Assembly (NCBI GenBank): GCA_020635825.1
Contig: JACJZA010000009.1
Coordinates: 156,746 to 220,745 of the forward strand
Direction of reading: 5' to 3'
Length of the DNA: 64,000 bases
Origin: Flavobacteriales bacterium
GTDB lineage: Bacteria > Bacteroidota > Bacteroidia > Flavobacteriales_E > Vicingaceae
The translations under genes were made by a program, and so were the position numbers. Shown here one piece after another: positions 1 to 9,056 of this stretch (position 1 is its first letter; every line of letters starts with the position of its first letter). The notes under the pieces are model-generated. The model was not told where the DNA came from. It worked only from the letters and a program-made list of their open reading frames with translations, and searched no databases.

Positions 1-837
1 GCGGCAGCTTCTCAAAAAAGAATAAACGAATTTTTATCTACTCCTTCTAAAATTAAAAACCCTAGCAATGAACATTTTGATTTAAAAGGAAATATAAAAT
101 TCAAAGAAGTATCTTTTACCTATCCTGAATCAGGAATTACTGCATTAAAAAATATTTCTTTTGAAATTAAACAAGGTGAAACACTAGCGATTGTTGGGAA
201 AACAGGTTCAGGAAAATCGAGCATCATTAATCTTATTTTAAGAAATTACGATGTTTCCGAAGGCGAAATTTTAATTGACAATCACAATTTAAAAGATGTT
301 AACTTAAATCAATTAAGAGAAAATATTGGGTTTGTACCACAAGAAGTATTCTTATTTTCTGATACCATTGAAAATAATATTGCTTTTGGGTACAAAAATG
401 GATTACCTGATGAATCAGTCATTAAAAAGGCTGCTAAAAATGCCGCTATCTATAGTAGTATAATAGAATTTCCTCAACAATTTAAAACACGACTTGGAGA
501 GCGTGGTGTTACACTTTCTGGTGGACAGAAACAAAGAATTTCAATTGCCAGAGCCATTATCAAAGAACCTAAAATTTTAATTTTTGACGATTGTTTGTCT
601 GCAGTTGATACAGAAACTGAAGACATGATTTTAAATAATTTAAAAGAAGTGATGCGAAATAAAACCTCTTTAATTGTTAGCCATCGTGTTTCATCGGTTA
701 AAAATGCAGATAAAATTTTGGTGATAGATAATGGACAAATTATTGAAAGTGGCACGCATCAATCTCTAATAGAACTTGGCAAAACCTACTTTAAAATGTA
801 CGAGCAACAATTATTAGAATTAAATGAAGAAAAGTAG
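1..837 (+). CDS. ABC transporter (exporter type), ATP-binding C-terminal part, 5' truncated by window
   Basis: An open frame runs from base 1 to a TAG at 835-837, so the start and the membrane domain lie outside the window. The visible 278 residues are a complete nucleotide-binding domain: Walker A GKTGSGKSS near residue 65, Q-loop VPQEVFLFSD, signature LSGGQKQR, Walker B ILIFDD followed by CLSAVDTETE (D-loop) and the switch histidine in IVSHR. The order and the FKEVSFTYPESGITALKNISFEI start are typical of fused permease-ATPase half transporters of the MsbA/MdlB class, which export lipids, drugs or peptides. The Walker B glutamate is replaced by Asp (FDDCLS), which lowers hydrolysis in some heterodimeric exporters, so it may work with a partner. 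The substrate cannot be told. Confidence 0.9.
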   Translation, partial: AAASQKRINEFLSTPSKIKNPSNEHFDLKGNIKFKEVSFTYPESGITALKNISFEIKQGETLAIVGKTGSGKSSIINLILRNYDVSEGEILIDNHNLKDVNLNQLRENIGFVPQEVFLFSDTIENNIAFGYKNGLPDESVIKKAAKNAAIYSSIIEFPQQFKTRLGERGVTLSGGQKQRISIARAIIKEPKILIFDDCLSAVDTETEDMILNNLKEVMRNKTSLIVSHRVSSVKNADKILVIDNGQIIESGTHQSLIELGKTYFKMYEQQLLELNEEK

Positions 838-857
838 AATAATATTTCATCAATTTG

Positions 858-888
858 TTTGCTAACTAATATTTAATGTATAAATTTG
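858..888 (+). promoter_or_regulatory. Bacteroidetes-type promoter of rplS
   Basis: TTTG at 858-861, then exactly 19 bases, then TAAATTTG at 881-888. This is a full match to the Bacteroidetes housekeeping sigma consensus TTTG-N19-TAnnTTTG. The rplS ATG follows 38 bases later. Confidence 0.85.
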
Positions 889-925
889 CAGCCCTTTTAA
901 AGGAAAACTTTTAATAAACAGAAGC

Positions 926-1282
926 ATGGACGCGATTAAATTAGTAGAAAACGATTTATCTCCAATTCAAGAATTGCCAGTTTTTAACGCAGGAGATACA
1001 ATTATTGTATATTACAAAATTAAAGAAGGAAATAAAGAAAGAATTCAGCACTTCCAGGGTGTAGTTTTACAAAGAAGAGGTTCTGGAGCAAATGAAACTT
1101 TCACTATCAGAAAAATGTCAGGTAACGTAGGAGTAGAAAGAATTTTCCCTTTTGCCTCTCCATTTATTGATAAAATTGAAGTTGTGAAACATGGTAGCGT
1201 AAGAAGAGCTCGTATTTTCTACTTAAGAGAAAGAACTGGTAAATCAGCAAGAATTAAAGAAAGAAAAATGATTAAAAAATAA
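926..1282 (+). CDS. rplS: 50S ribosomal protein L19
   Basis: A 118-residue protein with the normal L19 length and fold signature: PVFNAGDTIIVYYKIKEG near residues 19-36, the conserved RIQHFQGVVLQRRG stretch at about 40-53, ETFTIRKMSGNVGVERIFP at about 58-76 and the basic tail RRARIFYLRERTGKSARIKE. L19 sits at the interface of the 30S and 50S subunits. The gene is monocistronic here: it has its own consensus promoter just upstream and a strong hairpin terminator just downstream. It lacks the trmD neighbour usual in Proteobacteria, as is common in Bacteroidetes. The ATG at 926 is the only sensible start. Confidence 0.98.
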   Translation: MDAIKLVENDLSPIQELPVFNAGDTIIVYYKIKEGNKERIQHFQGVVLQRRGSGANETFTIRKMSGNVGVERIFPFASPFIDKIEVVKHGSVRRARIFYLRERTGKSARIKERKMIKK

Positions 1283-1300
1283 TCATCATTTGAAATAATA

Positions 1301-1334
1301 AAAAAACCCAAACTAAATAGTTTGGGTTTTTTTA
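1301..1334 (+). terminator. Intrinsic terminator after rplS (bidirectional)
   Basis: The arms AAAACCCAAACT and AGTTTGGGTTTT flank an AAAT loop and are followed by a T run. Because of the flanking A and T tracts it can also end the opposing gene that finishes at 1349. Confidence 0.9.
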
Positions 1335-1348
1335 TTGATTAATTTTTT

Positions 1349-1858
1349 CTATTTATTTGAAGCTGCTTCTTTCATTTTTCTTAAATCAGCTCTCACATTT
1401 TTACTGTACACTTTATCATGTACATATTCATCTTCATCAGCATCATATTTTATAATAGCGGTAGGAAAATCTAGGTTAGACATATCTACTCCTTCAAATT
1501 CTTTCAATTTCATTAAGTCAGCTATAAACTCAAAAAAGTATTTATCATCCATATCACCTTTGTTCTTAGTATTTACATAAATACGTTCATTCACACAATC
1601 TTTATAGCTTATCTCCAACATGTATTCATAATCACTAAACAACATAAACCTAAATCTTCCATTTTTCTTAGTAGAAACTTTATTCACAATCATATTGTCT
1701 TGATAGAGTTTCACAACTGCTCCTTCCACTTTATTATCATCTAATAGGACATAACCACTCATATCCAATACCGATGGAGATGAATTAGAAATAGCAAATG
1801 CAGAAATCAATAAAAAAACAGGTAATACAAATAAACCAAATACTCTTCTTCTCTTCAT
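1349..1858 (-). CDS. Secreted protein with carboxypeptidase-regulatory-like domain
   Basis: A 169-residue protein. The N-terminus (MKRRRVFGLFVLPVFLLISAF) is a basic stretch plus hydrophobic segment, so a signal peptide or anchor. Residues about 30-95 read as one carboxypeptidase-regulatory-like beta-sandwich (GYVLLDDNKVEGAVVKLYQ, KNGRFRFMLF, YEYMLEISYKDC), the small Ig-like module that is very common at the surface of Bacteroidetes. The tail is charged with no recognisable domain. It is a lone gene, convergent with rplS across a shared terminator. A role in the envelope is inferred; the exact function is not known. Confidence 0.7.
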   Translation of the reverse strand: MKRRRVFGLFVLPVFLLISAFAISNSSPSVLDMSGYVLLDDNKVEGAVVKLYQDNMIVNKVSTKKNGRFRFMLFSDYEYMLEISYKDCVNERIYVNTKNKGDMDDKYFFEFIADLMKLKEFEGVDMSNLDFPTAIIKYDADEDEYVHDKVYSKNVRADLRKMKEAASNK

Positions 1859-1947
1859 ATTTTAAAGTTATTTTCAACTAAAATACAAAATTTTTATAGT
1901 TTCCTCTTTCAAAAAAAATTATCTTTCCTAAATAATTTTATCTCATC

Positions 1948-2229
1948 ATGAAAAAAATTGTTTTTAGTTCATTAATTGTTATTTTGTTCACTTCTTGTGC
2001 ACAAATGTTTAATGGTGCTGTATTACCTAATCAATGTAAAAAATGTGACTTAATAAATCGAATGAACAATGAAATTTTATGGAGTATTGAAGGTTGCGGA
2101 AGTGATAACACAAGATTAGAGGAACAAACACAAATTAAAGCTTATGAAATGAGCAGAGGTGGTTATAATTTATGTGATTTAGAAGTAGTTTGTGAATCGT
2201 GGAAAAAAGACCCTGAAACAGAGGAGTAA
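1948..2229 (+). CDS. Small lipoprotein, cysteine-rich
   Basis: 93 residues. MKKIVFSSLIVILFTSCAQ is a lipoprotein signal peptide with the lipidated cysteine at about position 17. The mature part contains CKKCD and three further cysteines (GCGSDN, LCDLEVVC). The ATG follows a plausible -7 sequence in the AT-rich gap. It ends four bases before the phosphatase gene at 2234, so the two are probably co-transcribed. No family was recognised. Confidence 0.65.
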   Translation: MKKIVFSSLIVILFTSCAQMFNGAVLPNQCKKCDLINRMNNEILWSIEGCGSDNTRLEEQTQIKAYEMSRGGYNLCDLEVVCESWKKDPETEE

Positions 2230-2233
2230 ATAA

Positions 2234-4204
2234 ATGAAACAGTTATTCTTTTCTTTTATATTATTACTGAACATTTCTGTTGTTTTATCTCAAGACATTG
2301 ATGAGCAATTGAAAATAGCTAATCAAATTTATTATGTAAATCCCGATTCATCATTCCAATTATACAAAGAGCTGGAAAATGAATTGTCTAACACAGAAAA
2401 TAATCAAATCGAGCTTGCTCAAACTCGATTGGGTCAAGTAAAATATTTAGTTTTAAAAACCAGATTTGACGAAGCAAGTAAAATTCTGAGTGAAATTATT
2501 CCGATTTTAAAAAAGTATGAAAAAATAGATGACTTGGCCAATTGCTACTCTTTAAAAAGCATTATGGCTCACAAAATAAAAGAAAAAGAAAATACTTTTA
2601 AATACGCACATGCTGCTTATAGTTTATATGTGAAATCAGGAAATTTAGATGGCGAATTGAGAGTATTGACCAATTTAGCAATGGATTATATGAATTATCA
2701 AATGTATGATTCTGCTCACATAGTTCTAAATAAATTGTTTGCCTATGAAACTAAAATGAGCAATCCCAAAAAATACTATATGTTCCAAAATTTTGGAATG
2801 TATTATTATGAGATTAAGGATTACAAAAATGCCGTTTACAATTTCGAAAAAGCTCTACAAATTGCCGAAACAGAAAAAATGACAGATAGTAAAGCAACTG
2901 TTCTCATGTTAATTTCTAAAACCTATTTGGCTAAAAAAGACTACACTAAGGCTTTTTCTTTCATAGAAAAAAGCATACTAATATCTAAAGAAAATAAGTT
3001 AATTTATGAGTTGAATGAAGCTTATGACCAATTAATATTACTTTATTCACAAACTGGCGACTATAAAAAAGCATATGAAACCAAAGTAATAAATGATTCT
3101 TTAAAAAATGAGATTTATGATATTGAAAAAATCAATCGAATTAATCAATTTGAGTCTCAATTAAAACTTACCGAAAAAGAAAAAGTAATTGCAGAACAAG
3201 AACTAACCATCAAACAAAAACAATTAGAACAAAGCGAAGCAAAATCAAAAATTACCTCCTTGCTTTTTGTCTTAATAGTTTGTGTATTACTCATCTTTTT
3301 TATCACATTTATTTTTATTAGAGCCCGAAAATTAAACCAAGAAATTAATGCACAAAAAGCTCAAGTTGAACTCCAAAAAAATATTGTGGAAGAAAAAAAT
3401 CTTGAAATAACTAGTAGCATTGAGTATGCAAAAAAAATACAAACTGCTATACTTCCAACACAAAGTTTTATAGACAAACTATTACCCGAAAATTTTATAT
3501 TCTATTTACCAAAAGACATTGTTGCAGGAGACTTTTATTGGATACAACCTTTTCAAGAATCTATTTTATTTGCCGTAGCTGATTGTACCGGACATGGAGT
3601 TCCAGGTGCTATGGTGAGTGTGGTTTGCCATAATGCACTAAATAGAGCTGTAGGTGAATTTCAATTATCAGAACCAGCTAAAATTCTTGATGCTGTTTCA
3701 GAAATGGTTACAGAAACCTTTTCTAAAAATGAATCGGAAGTTCAAGATGGAATGGATATAGCTCTTTGTAGTTTAAAGTTTGTGGCTAACAGCAATCCGT
3801 CACCAGCTAACAGTCAACAGTCAACCGAAAGCCGTCAACTGGTAGCTATACTAGAGTATGCAGGAGCCAATAACTCGTTATATATTATTAGAAATAAGGA
3901 ATTAATTGAAACTAAACCTGATAAACAACCCATTGGAAAGTTTATAAACAAAAAACATTTTACTAATCATACCATTGAACTTCTTAATGATGATTATATC
4001 TATCTTTTTTCAGATGGATACGCCGATCAGTTTGGAGGAGAAAAAGGGAAAAAATTCATGTATAAATCCTTTAAAGATATGCTGATTAAGTTTCATCATT
4101 TACCTCTTGATGAACAAAAAACAGCCATAAAAAATATTTTCTTTGAGTGGAAAGGGGAAAATGATCAGGTTGATGATATTTGTGTATTGGGGCTAAAGAT
4201 TTAA
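2234..4204 (+). CDS. TPR-repeat membrane protein with SpoIIE/PP2C-type phosphatase domain
   Basis: 656 residues. The order is signal peptide (to about residue 20), TPR-like helical repeats at about 60-290, coiled coil (KLTEKEKVIAEQELTIKQKQ), one membrane segment at about 340-362 (LLFVLIVCVLLIFFITF), a second coiled coil, then a SpoIIE-type Ser/Thr phosphatase at about 400-656. Metal-binding motifs are visible: DIVAGDFYW, ADCTGHGVPGAMVSV, DGMDIALC and LFSDGYADQFGG. The layout suggests a periplasmic TPR sensor that controls a cytoplasmic phosphatase acting on a phosphorylated partner (anti-sigma antagonist or SiaC type). A 20-residue Ser/Asn/Gln-rich insert sits inside the phosphatase domain at bases about 3785-3848 and is absent from the paralogue at 5559. 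The gene is convergent with, and overlaps by four bases, the channel gene. Confidence 0.88.
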   Translation: MKQLFFSFILLLNISVVLSQDIDEQLKIANQIYYVNPDSSFQLYKELENELSNTENNQIELAQTRLGQVKYLVLKTRFDEASKILSEIIPILKKYEKIDDLANCYSLKSIMAHKIKEKENTFKYAHAAYSLYVKSGNLDGELRVLTNLAMDYMNYQMYDSAHIVLNKLFAYETKMSNPKKYYMFQNFGMYYYEIKDYKNAVYNFEKALQIAETEKMTDSKATVLMLISKTYLAKKDYTKAFSFIEKSILISKENKLIYELNEAYDQLILLYSQTGDYKKAYETKVINDSLKNEIYDIEKINRINQFESQLKLTEKEKVIAEQELTIKQKQLEQSEAKSKITSLLFVLIVCVLLIFFITFIFIRARKLNQEINAQKAQVELQKNIVEEKNLEITSSIEYAKKIQTAILPTQSFIDKLLPENFIFYLPKDIVAGDFYWIQPFQESILFAVADCTGHGVPGAMVSVVCHNALNRAVGEFQLSEPAKILDAVSEMVTETFSKNESEVQDGMDIALCSLKFVANSNPSPANSQQSTESRQLVAILEYAGANNSLYIIRNKELIETKPDKQPIGKFINKKHFTNHTIELLNDDYIYLFSDGYADQFGGEKGKKFMYKSFKDMLIKFHHLPLDEQKTAIKNIFFEWKGENDQVDDICVLGLKI

Positions 4205-5124
4205 TCAACTTTTTCGTATTCATTTATTTTATCTAAACGAACTGTTGATTTTCCTTGCTCATTATGGCCCAAAACTGAAACAAATTTTGCATTACCAATA
4301 ATTTCATTAGACTTGTAGGATGTTCTACTATATATCTCCTGATTATAAGTATCATCATAAGAATTGAAAAGTACAATCAATTCTGAATCTTTATTATTAA
4401 GTTCTTCTATTGAGACTTGAAATAAAGGACTATCTTCATTAATAGGATGAACAACTGTCCAAGAAGTAGCTAACATACTTATTTTATCCATCTCCAATTT
4501 TAAAGTATAAAAATCTCTTTTGGGCTTACCATCAATATTTTCAACCCATGATAATATCATTCTTACAGAGGCATTAATCAATTGACTATTTTTTGCGTTA
4601 GCAATTCTTATCATCAACCCTTTGCCATTATTGTAAGGAGCAATTAATGCATTATGGCTGAAAATCAATTTTCCTTTAGGTCTAGAAAATTTCCCATACA
4701 GTAAACCAGTTGCAACAGCAAAGCTCAACAATCCAATAAATGCCTCAATAGCAGAAACTATACTAATACCTTTTCCTTTTGGGTAAAGTCCACCATATCC
4801 CACTGTTGTTAATGTTTGTGTACTATAAAAAAATGCATCTAATAATGATGCATTTTCAGGCATTCCTTCAATCCCTTCTAAACCTATTATATAATAAGTA
4901 ATTGAAAAAATAAGGTTAATCATTAAATAAGCACCGAACATCCAAAAAATGAATAGCCACCATGACATATTTATCAATGAATGAAATAAACTAAAACTTT
5001 GCAGAAAACTTAATCCTTGTTTTTCAACATTATATTCTCCACTTTTTTTTAAAAGTCTATTCCCTTCGTTTTTTAACTCCGAACTAAAACCACTATTTTT
5101 AAGTACTTGAAACTTCTTAAACAT
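4201..5124 (-). CDS. Inward-rectifier (Kir/KirBac-like) potassium channel
   Basis: 307 residues, the usual length for KirBac channels. An N-terminal cytoplasmic slide-helix region leads to TM1 (about 53-80), a pore helix and selectivity filter TVGYGG at 107-112, TM2 (about 120-145, IVSAIEAFIGLLSFAVATGL) and a C-terminal beta-rich cytoplasmic domain (FSRPKGKLIFSHNALIAPYNNG onward) as in eukaryotic and bacterial Kir channels. It should carry passive K+ flux across the inner membrane. It lies between two paralogous SpoIIE-type phosphatase genes but on the opposite strand, so no operon is implied. Confidence 0.92.
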   Translation of the reverse strand: MFKKFQVLKNSGFSSELKNEGNRLLKKSGEYNVEKQGLSFLQSFSLFHSLINMSWWLFIFWMFGAYLMINLIFSITYYIIGLEGIEGMPENASLLDAFFYSTQTLTTVGYGGLYPKGKGISIVSAIEAFIGLLSFAVATGLLYGKFSRPKGKLIFSHNALIAPYNNGKGLMIRIANAKNSQLINASVRMILSWVENIDGKPKRDFYTLKLEMDKISMLATSWTVVHPINEDSPLFQVSIEELNNKDSELIVLFNSYDDTYNQEIYSRTSYKSNEIIGNAKFVSVLGHNEQGKSTVRLDKINEYEKVD

Positions 5125-5237
5125 AACATCACTAATTTAAAAATTAAATTTATTAAACTCAGATAAAAATATCTTGAGAAAATCAAATAGCATATTTATT
5201 AATGAACTTTTTTATTTTAGCAATATAATTCTATTCT

Positions 5238-5540
5238 ATGGAAACAAAAGATCAAGAACTTACTTTTAACATTAGGTATGATATGCATGAAGAAGACTGG
5301 AAAGACCTAATGCAAGTTTTTGAAAATATGCCCGGTTGGGTTGGAGTTGAACCAACAGGAGAACTTTACTGGATAAGCAAAGATGAAGATAGTGCACATA
5401 TTAAAGCATTTATTACTTTTAATGGATTAGTAATTGAAGGATATTTACCAGACTACATTTGGGCAAAATGGATATTAGAGTTTATTGAAAAATCTTCTGA
5501 AGCTTTAGGTTATGAAGTGAAGAGTGTTTATCACAAATAA
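5238..5540 (+). CDS. Hypothetical acidic protein, 100 aa
   Basis: A small soluble acidic protein without signal peptide or membrane segment. It is rich in tryptophan (six residues; DWKDLMQVFENMPGWVGVEP, LYWISKDED, YIWAKWILEFIE). It ends 18 bases before the second TPR/phosphatase gene and probably shares its transcript. The predicted beta-alpha pattern suggests a compact single domain, but no family was recognised. Confidence 0.6.
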   Translation: METKDQELTFNIRYDMHEEDWKDLMQVFENMPGWVGVEPTGELYWISKDEDSAHIKAFITFNGLVIEGYLPDYIWAKWILEFIEKSSEALGYEVKSVYHK

Positions 5541-5558
5541 TTATTAAATTAGTGTTCT

Positions 5559-7514
5559 ATGAAAATAAATAGAACCATACATTGGCTTTTTAAACCTATT
5601 CTAATAATTCTTCTATTTTTATTTTCCAACAATGTTTTCTCGAATGAACTAAACAAATTAGTAAATAGACTACCCTCATTAAATAATGATACTGGAAAAG
5701 TTAATACTCTTAATAAAATTGCCTCTTTTTACATCGATAGTAATTTTATAAATGCTTTTCAATATGCTCAAAAAGCTAATAAACTAGCTCAAGAAATTGA
5801 TTATGAAAATGGTTATATTGAAAGTCTTCGTCTTTTAGCTGACGCAAATGACTACTTGGGTAGGTATTCAGAAGCTCAAAAACTTAATTTCCAATTATTA
5901 GATTACTACACCCATATTAATGATGAAGAATTAATAAATGCCATGAATATTAATATTGGTATTATTAATTACTATCAAAGCAACTATAATCAATCCATTG
6001 AATATACATTTAAAGCACTCGCATACTATCAAAAAATAAATGACAATTTAGGCATATCAATTTGTTATAATAATTTGGCTAATGTTTATTCCGACCAACT
6101 TAATTATCAAATGGCTTTGAAACATTATTTTAAAGCATTAGAAATTGACGAAAAAGCAGAAAATATTGGAGGTATATGTTTAATTAAAGGCAATATTGGT
6201 GAAGTGTACATTGAACTAGAAGATTATGAAAAAGCTGAAGAGTACCTGAATAGTGCTTTATTATTAACCAAAATAACTAAAGATAAATGGCAAGAAGCGA
6301 ACATACTAACAGGCTTAGGAAATTTAAAAATAAAGCAAAAAGAAGAAAATAAAGCACTTTTATATCTTACTGAAGCATTTGAGGTTAATGAAAGTCTTGG
6401 GGCAGTGGCTGAACAATCTGAAGTGTTTGAATCCATTTTTAAATTATACGAGCAACAGAAAAATTATAAAAAGGCTTTGCATTATTTAAAATTGTTCAAC
6501 ACTTATAATGATAGTATCTATAACAAACAAACAACTGATAAAATAGCTGAAATGAATGCTATTTATGACATCAAAGAAAAAGAAAAAGAATTAGAAGCAA
6601 AAGAAGCAATTACTACTTCTCAAAAAAAACAGAATGTTGCACTTTTCGCTAGTATTCTTTTATTACTCGTTATTATTGGTCTTTCTATTAAAAGTAACCT
6701 TTCAAAAAAGAAAACTAATGCTCAGCTAGCTCAACAAAAAATATTGATTGAAACCAAGAATAGAGATATTACAGATAGTATACAATATGCCAAACAAATA
6801 CAATCAGCCATACTTCCATCAAATGAACTATTAAATTCTGCTTTCCCTGATCATTTTGTTTTTTATCAACCTAAAGACATTGTTGCAGGTGATTTTTATT
6901 GGCTTGAACAAGAGAATAATAAAATACTATTTGCAGCTGCTGACTGTACAGGACATGGAGTTCCTGGTGCAATGGTGAGTGTGGTTTGTCACAATGCACT
7001 AAATAGAGCTGTAAAAGAGTTTAAACTCACTCAACCTTCAAAAATATTAGATAAAGTTACTGACTTAGTAATTGATACATTTGAAAAAAACAACGCAAAC
7101 ATTAAAGATGGAATGGATATAGCACTTTGTAGCTTACATCAAAATAATGATAAATTAAATTTAGAATATGCAGGAGCAAACAATTCTATTTATTTAATAA
7201 GAGAAAATAATCTTGAGGAAATAAAATCTGACAAACAACCCGTTGGTAAATTTATTAATAAACAGCCTTTTACTAATCATGAATTACCCATTCAAAAAAA
7301 CGACATTTTGTATTTGTTTACGGATGGGTTTTCCGATCAATTTGGTGGTCCTAAAGGGAAAAAATTAAAATACAAAGCATTCAAAGAGCTTCTTATTAGT
7401 GTTCATCATTTACCCATGTCAAAACAGATGAACATTATCAAAGAATATTTTTACAATTGGAAGGGTGATTTAGAACAAATAGATGATGTATGTATTATTG
7501 GCATTAAGATATAA
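5559..7514 (+). CDS. TPR-repeat membrane protein with SpoIIE/PP2C-type phosphatase domain (paralogue)
   Basis: 651 residues, laid out like the protein at 2234: signal peptide (IILLFLFSNNVFSNE), tetratricopeptide repeats at about 60-320 (for example YNNLANVYSDQLNYQMALKH and KGNIGEVYIELEDYEKAEE), a membrane segment at about 360-380, a short coiled coil and a SpoIIE-type phosphatase at about 400-651. The catalytic motifs are intact: DIVAGDFYW, ADCTGHGVPGAMVSV, DGMDIALC, LFTDGFSDQFGG and DDVCIIGIKI. The two phosphatase domains are close paralogues (long identical runs), which implies local duplication, while the TPR parts have diverged and so may sense different partners. The likely output is dephosphorylation of a SiaC/STAS-like regulator. 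Confidence 0.88.
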   Translation: MKINRTIHWLFKPILIILLFLFSNNVFSNELNKLVNRLPSLNNDTGKVNTLNKIASFYIDSNFINAFQYAQKANKLAQEIDYENGYIESLRLLADANDYLGRYSEAQKLNFQLLDYYTHINDEELINAMNINIGIINYYQSNYNQSIEYTFKALAYYQKINDNLGISICYNNLANVYSDQLNYQMALKHYFKALEIDEKAENIGGICLIKGNIGEVYIELEDYEKAEEYLNSALLLTKITKDKWQEANILTGLGNLKIKQKEENKALLYLTEAFEVNESLGAVAEQSEVFESIFKLYEQQKNYKKALHYLKLFNTYNDSIYNKQTTDKIAEMNAIYDIKEKEKELEAKEAITTSQKKQNVALFASILLLLVIIGLSIKSNLSKKKTNAQLAQQKILIETKNRDITDSIQYAKQIQSAILPSNELLNSAFPDHFVFYQPKDIVAGDFYWLEQENNKILFAAADCTGHGVPGAMVSVVCHNALNRAVKEFKLTQPSKILDKVTDLVIDTFEKNNANIKDGMDIALCSLHQNNDKLNLEYAGANNSIYLIRENNLEEIKSDKQPVGKFINKQPFTNHELPIQKNDILYLFTDGFSDQFGGPKGKKLKYKAFKELLISVHHLPMSKQMNIIKEYFYNWKGDLEQIDDVCIIGIKI

Positions 7515-7516
7515 TA

Positions 7517-7548
7517 AAAAAGGCATCAAAGTTAATTGATGCCTTTTT
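7517..7548. terminator. Bidirectional intrinsic terminator
   Basis: An A tract, GGCATCAA, a six-base loop, TTGATGCC and a T tract lie between convergent genes ending at 7514 (+) and 7568 (-). The stem is perfect and usable in both directions. Confidence 0.9.
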
Positions 7549-7567
7549 ATTCCGATTATCAGTTCTT

Positions 7568-8428
7568 TTATTCAACTACAATCACTAAATATTTTGAAGC
7601 AGACCAAAATTTTTCAGGATTAGTAATCTTTAATTTATCAGCTTTTCCAGCCTCTCCTTCAATAGAATATGAATCTGTAGGATGATTTGTAATAAGTTTT
7701 GCTTTTTCTGCTTTTAAATCAATCTGTTGAACCAATGTAATATCAATTTGAGTGAAGTATTTGGAGTTAAAGTCTTTAGATAATTTTTCAGTTTTTCCAA
7801 TCCCAATAAATCCACCCTCTTTTGTTACTACACCTTGCTCTCTTAATTCTTTTGATGTTCCATAACAATAATAAGCTGTATTTAACTTATCTGTCTGCTC
7901 TCCTATCTCTTCTATTCTATTATTATATTCTTCAAACAAAACTTTTAATTGCTCATTTGCACTTGCTAACTGATTTTGTAAACCGGCTATTTCAGCATCT
8001 TTATCATTTAATTGAGCGGTTAAATTAGCTATTAACTTTTCTAATTCAACAACTTTCAAATTTGACTTTTTTAATTTCGAATTTAATGAAGCCATCTTTT
8101 GTTTATTTTCTTGAAGTAGATTATTTATTGCTTCAATATCAGCAACAATTTTATCCTTCATGGTCTCATTAATTTCTCCTTGAGACATGTTAAAATTAGT
8201 AGTAATTAAATTTTCCTTTTCTTTAATTACTGCTAGATTATCATAAATCTCATTCATAGATTTCATGTACTCTTCAATCTCTCCATCTTTCTCACTTACC
8301 CCCCCTTGTAATTCATTATTTTGTTGTTCTAATTCGGCAATTTTATTTTCTAATTCGTCAGTATTGCAAGCAAAAAAAAGTGCAGCGGTTAAAATAAGTG
8401 TAAAGGTTTTTAATTTGTGTAAAGTCAT
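7568..8428 (-). CDS. Coiled-coil lipoprotein
   Basis: 286 residues. MTLHKLKTFTLILTAALFFACNTD is a lipoprotein signal with the cysteine at about 21. A long heptad-rich coiled coil follows (about 24-190; ELENKIAELEQQNNELQGG, NDKDAEIAGLQNQLASANEQ). The C-terminal 95 residues form a small globular beta-rich domain (YYCYGTSKELREQGVVTKEG, IGKTEKLSKDFNSKYFTQ). Proteins of this layout are common and mostly uncharacterised in Bacteroidetes. A periplasmic or outer-membrane-anchored spacer or scaffold role is inferred. It stands alone, opposite to the phosphatase gene and divergent from the thioesterase gene. Confidence 0.7.
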   Translation of the reverse strand: MTLHKLKTFTLILTAALFFACNTDELENKIAELEQQNNELQGGVSEKDGEIEEYMKSMNEIYDNLAVIKEKENLITTNFNMSQGEINETMKDKIVADIEAINNLLQENKQKMASLNSKLKKSNLKVVELEKLIANLTAQLNDKDAEIAGLQNQLASANEQLKVLFEEYNNRIEEIGEQTDKLNTAYYCYGTSKELREQGVVTKEGGFIGIGKTEKLSKDFNSKYFTQIDITLVQQIDLKAEKAKLITNHPTDSYSIEGEAGKADKLKITNPEKFWSASKYLVIVVE

Positions 8429-8477
8429 CTTAGTTTTGTTTTTTAGTTTTCAAATACTAAGTTAATAAACATTATTA

Positions 8478-8485
8478 TACCTTTG
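8478..8485 (+). promoter_or_regulatory. -7 promoter element of the thioesterase gene
   Basis: TACCTTTG matches the Bacteroidetes TAnnTTTG -7 element. The matching -33 is weak. The element overlaps the upstream in-frame ATG at 8483, which argues that translation starts at 8525 instead. Confidence 0.55.
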
Positions 8486-8524
8486 TTTATTATCTATATT
8501 AATCTTTTTTATTCAACAATTGTT

Positions 8525-8962
8525 ATGGATGATTTGATAAAAATTTATAATGAAGTAAATAATTTTGGTCGAGAACATCATTTGGAATTAAATATTCTTG
8601 AAGAAGGACTTATTCATTATAAAATGATTGTTGAAGAAAAACACTTAGCGACACCCACTGCTGCTCATGGTGGAGCTATTGCGGCATTTATGGATGCTGT
8701 TATAGGGGTAGCAGCTTTATCAGCTGTACATAAAGAAGGAAAATTGGTTTCAACAGTTGAATTTAAAATCAATTTTTTTAAACCTGCTTTTTTAGGAGAC
8801 CAATTAAAAGGTATTGGTAAAGTCGATAAAAAAGGGAAAAGCATTGTGTTTACCACAGGAGAAATCTATAATCAAAATAATGAGTTGATAGCAAAAGCCA
8901 TCGGGACATTAAATGCTTATCCTTTTTCGAAAAGTGATATAGCTCAATTAAGAAATAAATAA
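8525..8962 (+). CDS. PaaI-type hotdog thioesterase
   Basis: 145 residues from the ATG at 8525 (MDDLIKIYNEVNNFG). A further ATG 14 codons upstream lies inside the -7 promoter element and would add a hydrophobic stretch not seen in the family. The hotdog-fold core shows LATPTAAHGGAIAAFMDAV (catalytic HGG region), a following helix, VSTVEFKINFFKPAFLGDQL and GKSIVFTTGEIYN. Such enzymes hydrolyse acyl-CoA thioesters such as phenylacetyl-CoA; the exact acyl group cannot be read from sequence. It is a single gene in the cytoplasm. Confidence 0.85.
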   Translation: MDDLIKIYNEVNNFGREHHLELNILEEGLIHYKMIVEEKHLATPTAAHGGAIAAFMDAVIGVAALSAVHKEGKLVSTVEFKINFFKPAFLGDQLKGIGKVDKKGKSIVFTTGEIYNQNNELIAKAIGTLNAYPFSKSDIAQLRNK

Positions 8963-9037
8963 CACAAGGTGTTTATTATTAATATTTTAGTAACAATCAA
9001 ATAAAGATTTCCTGATTTTTCATAGTTCAATAGCAAT

Positions 9038-9045
9038 TAATTTTG
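9038..9045 (+). promoter_or_regulatory. -7 promoter element before the SiaC-family gene
   Basis: TAATTTTG fits TAnnTTTG, 11 bases before the ATG at 9057. A poor -33 (aTTT at 9015-9018) sits at the correct 19-base spacing. Confidence 0.45.
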
Positions 9046-9056
9046 AAAAAAAACTA

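Noticed and set aside
8483..8524. Longer start for the thioesterase
   Set aside because: The upstream ATG is inside a TAnnTTTG promoter element and the added residues are hydrophobic and not typical of the family.
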